From NCBI GenBank assembly GCA_029204225.1, contig MU831936.1, positions 31,949-95,948 on the forward strand: a DNA stretch of 64,000 nt, given 5' to 3'. Positions within the stretch are counted from its first letter, which is position 1; each line of letters starts with the position of its first letter. The notes beneath the pieces were generated by a model. It searched no databases. It saw nothing but the letters and a program-made list of their open reading frames with translations, and was not told the DNA's origin. Source of the stretch: Diphasiastrum complanatum (lineage: Eukaryota > Streptophyta > Lycopodiopsida > Lycopodiales > Lycopodiaceae). The position numbers and the translations under genes are program-made. Positions 34,101 to 44,038 of this stretch are shown here, one piece after another.

Positions 34101-37100
34101 CAACGTCTGGTTGATACGTTCTGTCTGCCCATCAGATTCGGGGTGATCAAAAGAACTAAGACTAAGGGTTGTTTCATGTTTATCAAAAACTGACTGCCAA
34201 AACTTGACAGTGAATTTGGAGTCACGGTCACTAACAATATCATTCGGCAAGCCATACAATTTGAACAACTTTTCAACAAAAAGTTGGGCTAGTTCAGATG
34301 CCTTGACAGTTAATGTAGTTGGTATAAATTGCGCCATTTTGGTTAGCCTGTCAACCACCACCCAAATGGCAGCGTGACCACTCCTGGTTTTAGGGAGTCC
34401 AGTCACAAAATCCATTGAAATGCTTTCCCATTTCTTGTTGGGAATTTCCAAAGGATGTAAAAGACATGCGACTTTGAGTTTTTCTGCTTTATTTTGCTGG
34501 CATTGTTCACAACCTTGAACGTATGCCTCGATATGACCTTTCATCTTTGGCCAGAAAGTCAAGTGTCCTCTGTATGCCTGGGTGACCATCACAAGGGTTG
34601 TCATGACACTGCTGCAAGATTTGGGCCCGGAAGTCCTCTTTATCTGACACAAACCTTTCCCTTATGGAAAAGCAGGCCATTCCTTATGGAATAGTCTTCA
34701 AGTATCTTGTCATTTTGGGATTGCTTGGGATCTTGCCTCCCAAGATCATCACTAGATCTAGAATTTCCCGTCAGGACATCTAGCCAGATGCGACCAAAAA
34801 ACCAATCGGTTCGACAAAGATCCTGAATTGAAAGATACAAATTAGATTGGATTTCAGCAAAGCATAGCTGATTAATCTCTCCAATCCGACGACTCAAGGC
34901 ATTGACAACTATGTTCGACGTACCTTTATGATACCTAATGTCGAACATGAACTCCTGAATGAGTTCCGACCATCTAGCCTTATGGCCACGAAGGTCCTTG
35001 GCATTATAAATGTACTTAAGGGATTGGTGATCAGTCATCACCGTAAATCTGGCACCATAGAGATAATGCCTCTAGATTTTCAACTCGTGAATCACTGCAA
35101 AAAGCTCCTTCTCATAGGTAGCATACCTTGTCGGAGCAGGATCCAGCTTCTTGCTTTCAAAAGCAACTGGTCTACGGTCCTAATAAAGGGCCGCTCCTAC
35201 ATCAAAGTCGCTAGCATCCGTATCCACCACAAAGGGTCGGTTAGGATCGACAATGTTTAAAATTGGGGCCATAGAAACACAGTGCTTGAGAGTCTCAAAA
35301 CTCTCATTCATTTCTTCAGTCCATGTTATCAATGGACTTTTTTTGTGGCTACATTTTTTCTTCACCACCTTAAGAACGTTCGTTAGGGGCAATGCTATCA
35401 GGGCATTGGACGTACCGTTCAAAGAACTCTCTAAGCACAACAGCCTCGATATCTCTGATTACCCGGCCATCGGATATCTCTGATTTAGCCGAAGCATCTT
35501 TCAAAAAGCAAAGATAGACTTTATTACCAGAGTCTTTTAAATATTCGACAACTTCTAAAGCAGAAACCATAGGATCAAAAGGCCTATTTACATCGCCTTT
35601 TAGTTCAACCAATGAGCCATTATGCAAAAAGGAAATACTATGAGTTACATAGTCCTTTCTTAAAGACTAATTTTTTGAGTAAAACCACTCCTTTCCTAAG
35701 ATTATGTCTACGCTATCCAAATTCATAATATGAAAATCCAGTGGATAGACATAATCTTGAATTTTGAGCGGCAACTGTGGAACAAGTTGGTCCCAAGCTT
35801 GCTGATCTTCCCCCGACGCCATTTTCACCCCATACAAGTGATTACTTGGCGAGGTGGCCGCCTTGAGTTTCTGCACTAGTTTAGCATTTGTAAAGTTATG
35901 TGTGGAACCATCATGAAAAAGAACAGTCACAACTTGGTATCCAATGATCCCATTCATACAAATGAGATTGTGGGGGCCAAAAACAGCTGTATTAAAGCAA
36001 CAATTCTCACAACTACAAGCTATGTACTTTCTTCATGCGTCTCCCCCCCTATTTCTTCAAACAAAGCTTAGTTTTTTTGTTTAAACTAGCTTTAGATTTA
36101 TTTAAACTTGAGTTTACAAGTTTTAGAAAACCTTGTAAACATAAACTTTTAAGTTTGCAAAGTTTAGAATTTAAATTTTCAGACTTTAGAAACTTAGAAA
36201 ACTTAAAAACGCATGTTTTACAACATAACTATACAAAGTTAAAGTTATGAAACTTTTATAAACATAGTTTCAAAACTCTACAAGAAGTAAGTACGTTTTA
36301 AAATGAAAGTACTTTTCAGACAAAGTACAAGTCTCCTCCCAGCATGTGCAACTCACACTGTGCAGCAGTGGCCCACCACGGGATCCGCACGCCAAGCTAG
36401 CACCTCAGGTAGCGCTCAGGCGCGCGTGTGCGGGGGTTTTCATTCCAAAAAAAAACTGAGCAGTGCTCAAAACTACAATTATTTTTTTTATTTGGGCACC
36501 CAAAAGGCCAAGAAACAGCCGTTATGGACTGTACTTTTCAACAGTCAGAAAATACAGATTTTCTAGCGGTTCTCCGTGCTCGATCTGTCAAGCAGGATTT
36601 AAAAACACGGTTTTAAAAATTTCTGCAACCTAGACGGCTACCAAAAACTAGAGAACCGTAAAAATCTCAAATCTTCATTAATGTGTCTCCGTTCAACTGT
36701 TTCTTTCAATGATGAACTTATGTTAGAACATTATGTCCACTATATGATAATTCCTTATATTCAAAGGATGTACTAAAATTTGGATTCAAAGCTTGTTTTT
36801 TTAATGTGCTCTAATTTCAAGATTATTATCTTGTGCTGTTAGTGTATCTTATCCAACAACTTCTGTCCTGGTAGCAACGTCCAACTCCAACGGATCCTTG
36901 ACAATGAAACAAACTCTTTACGTTACATTTCTGTCGCTGAGCTGGAAAAAGTAATGGGGTACCCATCTGGCTATACAGATGTTCATTTCAAAAATCCAGT
37001 AGAATCTCGGTAAGTGGTGCCTCATATCTTAGGTCTCTATGAGTTTTTTTGTTTTTAGACCGAGGACTTCAAAGTGCAGAAGAAGACTAAGATGTAAAAA

Positions 37101-37611
37101 AGTGTACTTTTGACCTTTTGATCACAAAATGTCATGTAACCAGGTCTCAGATGATGTCATCTTTTCATCTAGAATTTGATTGACATCCTTCATGAGAATG
37201 GACTAGAAATGATGATACTATCTGCACAGTACTTTTGACAGAAAACATCGGAAGACTAGGCTATGCCAGCAATCAAAAAAACTCCTGCCAGACACATCAC
37301 TCAGTATTCGCTGGGGTTTGTTGGGTAACAGCTTCTCGGTAACTATGTCAGCTGTTAACTTGAATACTAGAAATATCATTTGTCTCAACCAAACAGAATG
37401 TGCCAGCATTTTAATTTACTTGTATTCTTATAAATTAATGTGTCCTATTCATGTACTGAAAATTTCTCAGGTCGCAGTCATTGCATATCTTTTAAGCCCT
37501 TTATTGGACCATTCAGTACAGCAATCTGGGCTTGAACCTTTTCCATTTTCTCAGAAGTTGCGTGAAGATGAGTGCGCTGTGATGGAGCCGGGTGAGGTAC
37601 TGAACTTTTGA
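28113..37611 (+). CDS. DNMT3-type cytosine-5 DNA methyltransferase, 8 coding exons
   Basis: Predicted to transfer a methyl group from S-adenosylmethionine to cytosine C5 in nuclear DNA. Exons by eye: 28113-28214, 28579-28761, 30571-30728, 31556-31624, 31810-32044, 36843-37009, 37305-37338, 37471-37611; all GT-AG and in phase, giving 362 aa. Motif I LSLFDGIGG (residues 68-76), IV GGFPCQDLS with catalytic Cys about 137, VI LVENVASM (173-180), VIII QELTPSKRKRLYWTN (202-216), IX VMGYPSGYTDV (286-296), X RWGLLGNSFSVAVIAYLL (307-324). The unpermuted order excludes DRM; the YTDV and KRKRLYW forms fit DNMT3. CMT/MET1 chromo or BAH domains and animal DNMT3 PWWP/ADD domains are absent; a charged 60-residue N-terminus precedes the domain. 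ATG 28113 is the first after an in-frame stop at 28026. The C-terminal tail is uncertain: a donor G|GTGAGG at 37592 offers alternative ends. Intron 5 is 4.8 kb and full of retroelement debris. Confidence 0.88.
28762..30570 (+). other. Intron 2 of the methyltransferase gene
   Basis: 1.8 kb, GTAAGT...CCTGTGCAG, phase 0. It contains a GA-rich low-complexity run at 29558-29608 (GGGAGAGGGAAAG type). I see no retroelement coding motif; the minus-strand frame over the GA run is an artefact of the repeat. Confidence 0.75.
30729..31555 (+). other. Intron 3 of the methyltransferase gene
   Basis: 0.8 kb, GTATGA...TTTTGCACTTTTCAG, phase 2. Joining 30728 to 31556 gives the continuous motif GRRIGLHGQQSRLFFE. 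No other feature seen. Confidence 0.8.
33700..33930 (-). pseudogene. Copia RT palm relic in methyltransferase intron
   Basis: Minus-strand reading gives FGLMLSAYGHSFYYKFDENY, ITCLLP, a stop, then VDDFLLT, matching the Copia pattern FYY.F..N.IT.LLLYVDDL..T with the Tyr codon of YVDD mutated to a stop. Further stops follow. Confidence 0.65.
33927..35957 (-). pseudogene. Ty3/Gypsy pol relic: protease, RT ends, RNase H, integrase
   Basis: On the minus strand: protease-like VTVLFHDGSTHNFTNAKLV and DSVDIILGKEWF (35667-35957; the usual DSGAT/S is HDGST); a segment ending VVLREFFERYVQCPDSI; RT thumb LITWTEEMNESFETLK and RNase H VVDTDASDFDVGAALY (35180-35440); MTDHQSLKYIYN and DIRYHKGTSNIVVNALSR (34640-35041); integrase with zinc-finger CEQCQQNK, MDFVTGLP, SDRDSKFT and SDGQTERINQTLE (33927-34652), all three catalytic acids present. 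The RT palm with YLDD is deleted at about 35390-35440. Frameshifts separate the parts. Confidence 0.87.
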
Positions 37612-37976
37612 GCAAGTAACACTTCCATTAAACCTGAAAGTTTTTAACTTTAAACTTTTCAGGAAAGAGCAGTTTTAGCTTGTTCCTGTCGATTTGGTGG
37701 CCTGCAAGATCAAACTTGATATCAAGGCCCGTGTTTTCAAAACATTGGGAGTGAATATCATTTCTGACTCCTGCAAATACTTATAAAACTTATTGCCATG
37801 TGACCCTGCAAAACTTGTAGTCTAGAAGTCTTCTAGTTCTGGAATCTGTATGAATCACAATCTGTTAATTCCATTTGTTTTCTTGAGTGATTGTCAAAAT
37901 GTAAATCAGTACATCAAATACATGAAAGGTCAGGCTTCGTCAAGACTTATATTCCAGCTTTGCTGGTGTTGGGAAA

Positions 37977-40345
37977 ATGAAGATATCGAGTCTTATTAGT
38001 CAAATGTATGGTAAGTTTTGTCATAACATTTTCCCTTGTACAATTGTTTTTATTAATGCGTTTGATACTGTGATTTATTGAAGCAACCATATCCAAAGAG
38101 TGCTTGAGCAACTCTATTAGTGGTCAATATCTACACATGTCGGTTCTGCCCTTGCAACAACCTTCTGATCTGTCATTGAAAGTAAGGCTGACAAAAGTAC
38201 TAGTAATGGAGCTGAAAGTTAATTTTCAAAGTATTGATGATATTTATATGCTATTCGTGTTGGGATACTATGATTCAAATTTCAGCATTATTAGTTTGTC
38301 CTTTCTATATAATGCACAAGAGAGTGAGCAAGAATGGCATTGCAATGAAACACGACATAGGCTTTAGGTCTTGTTTTAATAAATCAAATTAACATATCGA
38401 GTTAACCATGACCTGAGAAAATTGGGATCAAATTTTGTCTTTGGAACTTAAATATGAGTTGTAGGCTGAATCTTGTAAATGGTGTTGCAAATTCATTCAA
38501 AATTGACGGTCAAGGAAACTTGAGACTCATTATTCAAGGAAAACTGTTTTTCTTTTAATAGATTTGGGCTTTGTTCAATGCACATGAGCGACCCAATTGG
38601 TATGCCTTGATCATAAGTACATCTGGCGGAAGGTTCTCACCATCACAAACAAATGGAGACAGAGGGCCAGTTGATATTCATGTGTGAGAAAATTCTTTCT
38701 TTTGTTTCGAGTCAATGCCATTTGTGTGAAAGGTGAGGCTGTGATCTCGTGTTCATTATCTCATTAATGCAACAAGAGTTACTGGATCCTTATGTGTATG
38801 CAGGCGATTCTTAAAGCTGGATCCTGAGTACTTGAATGTAGAAAATGATAAATGGAATCCAATACGGGGAACTGGAAGATACACACTAATGCCAAATATT
38901 GACGCTCAAAATTCCTGGCTTCCCTTTTCTCACAGGCAAAGTCTATTTTTCAAAATAGTATAATAAGCTGGTCTTTATAGCTTCAGTTCTTTTCACCGAA
39001 TTCTGCCTTGTGGTGGAATTTTGATATACACTCTTCCATTAGCTTAGATCTGATATATTCTTGTTTTCCTGCTTTTCCTTGTACTGATGCCAACCTCTGC
39101 TAGCTGTAAATAGTGATCTTTAAGATTATGTTTGTGATTGAAGGTTTCTTAGACTTAGTAACTTGTATCTACCACTTGGATATCCTAAAGCAAGTTTTTG
39201 TTCTTATGATGCAGGGTCATCAGCACCATCAAACTCGAAGATGACTATTTTATTTATCCTGGAAAAGGTCAAGTATGGGCAGTCTATGATCCTAAAACTC
39301 ATCGCCCTGCTCCCTTTTTTGTGGTGGGTGAAAACTGGCTTTTTTTTCATATGAGCAAGATAATCTCGTACCTCGTAGATCTGTCAAGTCAGTACTTTGC
39401 ATGTTCTCTGGCACGAAGTTGTAGATTTAGCTCAAGGAAATAGAATTAATTCTCTGTAGGAGGAAGGCACTTGGGTTATGATATCAATGCAAGTCTCCTC
39501 TACTGTTTGAAACCTTCTGATTGGTCGACATTTGTTTTTATTGCATTAGTGGACATTTGTCAATCTGGCATTTTAATGTTTTGATACTTCATGTACATAA
39601 GACGTATGTTATGTTATGACTTAAACATTGTCTATCACTTGCCATTATAGAGCTTTCAACCTTGTCCTGTATATGCCCCTGGCATTTCTGGCCAATATCA
39701 ACTGGAGTAGAAGTGTGGCCATGTACTAATGTGAACTTTTTTTTTATCCAAGCTGTTTCTACAACGAAATTATGGACTGCTACATAAGAATCACCTTTGA
39801 GATTCGAGAATTTGTTTTCTAATTTTTTGAAAATGAGCTTTTCATAGCGGTTCTTGCCAGATGCAATTTCTTACATATTTCAGGGCTTGTATATGACGCC
39901 ATAAATTTGGTTTTCTTGGAATAGTATGTGTTGGAGATGGAGCTTCATTGTGGCCCAGGGATTCCAACAAAGCCAGGACAGGAGGGTTACAAGGCTTTTT
40001 GCTACTTGATGCAGGAAACTGTCTCTCCTGAAATATTCAGGTATTTTTCTAACACAAAATTATCACGGAATAGTCAGATGGTGGCAAAACCATACAAAGT
40101 TTTTATAAATAATCACTAAGTCACATATTTTCATTGATTCCACCTGCAGGTGCACTACCAAAAAGTTGGAATACACAGACTTATCGCAGTTCTGCTTTAT
40201 GGTACCTTTCTTTTACAAAAATGAGTCAGGGCTTTTCAAGCTGGACTACAATGCCAAAGGAAGAAAGTCTCTGGTTGACTATCATGAGAGACAATTTAAG
40301 AAACACACACAAGATCTCTTAGATAACATGGATGATTCAGTCTAG
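37977..40345 (+). CDS. DUF3444-domain protein, 7 exons with one GC-AG intron
   Basis: Exons by eye: 37977-38010, 38084-38181, 38562-38683, 38804-38935, 39215-39323, 39925-40040, 40150-40345; phases agree throughout, giving 268 aa. Residues 45-61 read IWALFNAHERPNWYALI and 126-153 read FSH, then YFIYPGKGQVWAVY; these are the paired 'WALY..D.MP.YAL' and 'FSH...YEIFPRKGEVWALY' blocks of DUF3444, a domain of unknown function best known at the C-terminus of plant DnaJ proteins. No J-domain is present. The last 100 residues (MVPFFYKNESGLFKLDY; HERQFKKHTQDLLDN) are unfamiliar. The fourth intron uses GC. The end of exon 5 is uncertain by three bases. The ATG is chosen only because it opens the frame; the gene starts 365 bp after the methyltransferase stop and could be its continuation (a 37591 to 37943 splice keeps the frame). 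Confidence 0.72.
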
Positions 40346-40655
40346 TTCCTGAATTTCAGTTGGCCACAAGTTATTTACTTGCTGCACCTGCACTTGTGGA
40401 CTTATGCCTCTTTTCACTTGGATAGCAAATGTATTTTCGGCAAGTGAGTTAATACTACATAGCATAGTTGCAAACCCTGCTCTGGAATGCGATCCAGAGA
40501 TTAGGTTTTTCCATTTTTTATTTATTTATACTTTTCCTTAAGATTCTTTCTGCTTTGTGTTGAGATTTTTTTGGGTGAACTCACAAAATTAGTTGAGAGA
40601 GCTTTCTTCCATCATCCTTTCCACATCTCTTGAATGGGCATGGAGAAGGCAAGTG

Positions 40656-40661
40656 AATAAA
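40656..40661 (+). terminator. Candidate polyadenylation signal
   Basis: AATAAA about 310 bp after the stop of the DUF3444 gene. No AATAAA was found in the 365 bp between the methyltransferase stop and this gene, which weakly favours a common transcript end here. Confidence 0.35.
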
Positions 40662-40788
40662 GAATACATTCATTGCGCTATCCTTGTTTCATGGTTGCTT
40701 TCTTTATAGAGCTGCAATTTTTATAATTGTGTTTCCAGCCTCTTTAAGTAGCTCACTGTACAGAATACTTGTAGCTAGCATGTATGAA

Positions 40789-41778
40789 CCTTAGAAGCCC
40801 GTTCCAAGCAAAATGGGTCGGAACGTTCCGTTCCGCCTGTTTCGTACGTTCCGGAACATACTGGCTCGGAACGAGTCAGTTCAAGCTAAAAAAAATGGTA
40901 AACGACCCTGCTGGCCCGCGCATTCTGCATTTCACAGATAGCGAGCAGGGAAAGTGCGCCTACATCCATTTTGGGGATGAGCTGAGATCAGAGAAGCCCC
41001 AACAGCAAAACTTCATACTTGCAACGGGTGAGCGTCTCGATATGACGTTAACACTGCAGTCTTCAAAAGTTGCAGGGACGCTTGCTCAAACCTTTGAATG
41101 TGGCTTATAGACAGCAATACCAGTATCTCAAAAGCTGTCATTGGCTGGCAAGCGGTTCGCACTATATTCAACAATTCCTGTCTTGAAGGCGGATCTTGCT
41201 TCACGGAGAAATTTATATGCAGCACTACCGTTCCTTTGACCTGCTCAAACATATCAGCATAATTGATTCTTGATGTCTTTTTTGCACGACATCCATTTTC
41301 CCTGGATTTCTTACCAATATCATCGCCATCCAATCTATTAAAAAATACGAGCTAGAATCGCTGTCTGAGCCACGCTATATATCTTGATTCTGTTCCTTAA
41401 TCTCCAATGCTGTGTTAAAAACCATGTTATCCGAGCCAGAATTGCTGTCTGACCCACGCTATATTTGAGACGTCTCAAAACCGTGGATGACGTGACGTGG
41501 GCCTGAACGAAGCCACTACTCACAGACGCCTTTATGATGGAAGGAATTTTGCAACCAAGATAACCCGTAGAAGCATAATGCATAGAACTGCAATCAAGTA
41601 TAGAACCAGAACGCAATCCTAAATGGAAGCCAAACGCTTAGTTACCCGTTCTGTCTATCAACTCTCAGCATATGTTTTTTTTTTCTTTGTTAAAAAAAGC
41701 ATATTTTTTAATTTTTTTTGGGAGTCCCGTTCCGGAACGGAACGAGAACGCGTTTCATTCCGGAACGGGCAACTAAGG
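40789..41778. mobile_element. Terminal-inverted-repeat element with GTTCC ends, copy 1
   Basis: Left end CCTTAGAAGCCCGTTCC; the right end, read inward on the minus strand, is CCTTAGTTGCCCGTTCC. TATGAA lies beside both ends (one extra base on the right). Both ends continue with palindromic GTTCCGGAAC blocks. The 0.9-kb inside is richer in G+C than its surroundings and contains open frames on both strands, unlike the AT-rich flanks; it has no transposase motif I recognise, so it looks non-autonomous and may carry captured host DNA. Superfamily not assigned. Confidence 0.7.
41013..41333 (-). other. Open frame inside TIR element, possible captured gene fragment
   Basis: 106 codons from ATG 41333. 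The protein has ordinary composition (INYADMFEQVKGTVVLHINF; SRQELLNIVRTACQPMTAFE) but no family I recognise. An overlapping plus-strand frame (40784-41110, with GKCAYIHFGDELRSEKPQQQ) is also protein-like; at most one is real. Whether either is expressed is unknown. Confidence 0.3.
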
Positions 41779-42830
41779 CTATGAACAAACATATTTGGAT
41801 GATTTTGTGGCAAAAAAACATAACACTTTCTCTATCTCTTTGGAAACTTCTGTACTTTCAGATCTTATCAGTCGTAAAGATTCATCTATTTTATCTAGGT
41901 ATTTGTATCGATTGCACAAAAAGCAGTTGTACAGATTTTAAAGCAAAAGATTAAGTTCTAGAAAAGAGTTCATCGCTGAAATTTTCCAGAATTTATATGC
42001 ATAGTCATTGATTGTCAGTATGTCCCTGTAAAAGTAAATCATGTGAGATGATCATGCCTCAAGTGAGACCGACCAAATCAGCTAACTAACTAAATTACCG
42101 AAACAATCTCAACCATTAGACTTTGTTCCCCAAAAAGAAGAAAAAATCTTAAATTTGCAATTTGGGTCGCAGGTCACTAACAATCCGGAATGTGCGTTCT
42201 AAACATTTTTGCAGCGGATTGTGCCACTGCAACTATGTTACGTAGGTAACAGTATTTGTGCATGATTTTGCAATGTAGTTTTCTCCAGTTTTTCATAGCA
42301 TGTCACTTTCTGGTCTTGAGGTCCACTGCTGTTGGCGACCATGATTTTACCCTCAATGTCGGCAGCATGATTGTTCAAGACAGTTCCAGAAGAATCTCGA
42401 ATCTGGATTCCGACTTACCGTCTGAATTATTTTTTTTTGAGATTCATGGTGTTCCAAAATGCCATTTGCTTCTTAGTCAACACTGGTATACCCAAAGAGA
42501 ATCTGGAATTTTTTGAAACCCAGATAGCAACTTACGCTTGGGTATTGGTGAGACATAAGCAGTGCCGGTTGGCTAAGATTGTTTGTGTATTGAATTCTAT
42601 ATTATTGTTTTGATATAGGTTCTGACTTTTTTGGTTGCATTTATATTTTTTCCAAGCTTTACCTTACGACATCATTGACTTCTCAAATCAAATTTGAAAT
42701 AGACATGTTCCAAGTTCACTTCATTCTGATTATTTAGTAGAAAATAGAACTTATTTGAATAGGATCAATTTGAATAAGTTTTGTACGATGGTTCAGTAGT
42801 TAAAATTTCATGCAAAATGCTACCTTAGCG

Positions 42831-42831
<1 letters not shown>

Positions 42832-42901
<70 letters not shown>
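42832..42901. repeat. (CT)n microsatellite, about 35 units
   Basis: An unbroken CT dinucleotide run. It creates an artificial minus-strand frame of alternating Arg and Glu codons. Confidence 0.97.
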
Positions 42902-42903
<2 letters not shown>

Positions 42904-43302
42904 GAAATGAGAAATATGTGCAAGAAAATTCAGCAACACATGGACCATTGAGATTTTGAAGTGGGAGAAATGTTAGCTGCCAAAGAGATGTAAAATGCAT
43001 CGTTATCAGCATATTGAGTTAAAGTGTGTCTTAGATGGACAGGTCAGATTTGAGACATTTGAGATTGATTTCACCTATAGACCTCAAATTTCACCTTCTA
43101 CATTGTCAAAACTAGTGTGATAAATATTTGAGTCAATCTCAAATTGTATGTAATGGTTGAAATGTGTTGAAAACAAACCATTTAGGTACACCACAAAAAG
43201 GTTGATCCACAAGCATAATTAAGAATATTTATGTGATTTTATATTTTAGGCACAAATGTTTGAAAGTTTGTCCAAGTTGCACTTCATTGGCTTAAATTAG
43301 CC

Positions 43303-43307
<5 letters not shown>

Positions 43308-43337
<30 letters not shown>
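43308..43337. repeat. (GT)n microsatellite, about 15 units
   Basis: An unbroken GT dinucleotide run. Confidence 0.97.
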
Positions 43338-43339
<2 letters not shown>

Positions 43340-44038
43340 AGTTTTACTTGTCCCAAGCTTTGACCTTGTGATCATGTAGTATCGCCTCGACTGGCCGTAG
43401 TGAGCATGAATGTGTATTTTGATCACGCAATATATTTCCTAAGTATTTACAAAAAATCTAGAAAACTTGAACAAGAAGCTCCTTTCTTCTCACAAAATCT
43501 ACATTGTTGTATTTGATGTAATATATAAAAATCAAAGGAGCCAAACTGCTAGCTCAGCTAGTCACAAGATAATTAACCTCACACTTCAGTAAAAATACAC
43601 ATGCTTTGGAATTGTGCTATCAACTACGCAACATGTCATGGCACATTGTAACCAAGGTGCCAAGCATGGGATGAACATTCATGTAGGAATACTTAGGTAG
43701 CAAGTAAGAATATAGTTGCAATTCGCCAACCAAATGTAGCTGAGAATTAAGTACAAGCGAAAACTTTGAAAATATTTAGATGTCATTATGGGGAACAAAA
43801 AAAGCACAAACCATGAACTAGAACTTTGAGTAGAATCAAGTGCATATTTCTCATTAAATCGGATTGTGGAACATTGAGACATAAAAGCCTAAGCGGTCAT
43901 CTTTTTCACTTTGACCATAACAAGGCCTTTCATCCAGATTTTTCAAGGAACCAACTTAAGTTTATCAATGAGAACTTGTTAAATCATTATGGCACTCCTT
44001 TTCCAATACATCGATTCAAATTTGAATTTCCAATGTGA

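Larger units (their letters stand above)
32045..36842 (+). other. Intron 5 of the methyltransferase gene, with transposon debris
   Basis: 4.8 kb, GTAAGT...GTGCTGTTAG, phase 0 (LG|CILSNNF). It holds a Copia RT relic (33700-33930) and a Gypsy relic (33927-35957), both on the opposite strand to the gene. 32045-33699 and 35958-36842 have no recognised coding sequence; 36330-36450 is notably GC-rich against an AT-rich background and may be part of an LTR. Confidence 0.75.
41779..44038. other. Stretch with microsatellites, no supported gene
   Basis: Holds a (CT)n run at 42832-42901 and a (GT)n run at 43308-43337. Between 42330 and 42560 two plus-strand frames look protein-like (VGDHDFTLNVGSMIVQD; VNTGIPKENLEFFETQIATY), without splice sites or a known family; this may be a gene relic. 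Confidence 0.45.

Noticed and set aside
42800-43012. Minus-strand frame with a long Arg-Glu repeat
   Set aside because: It is the translation of the (CT)n microsatellite at 42832-42901.
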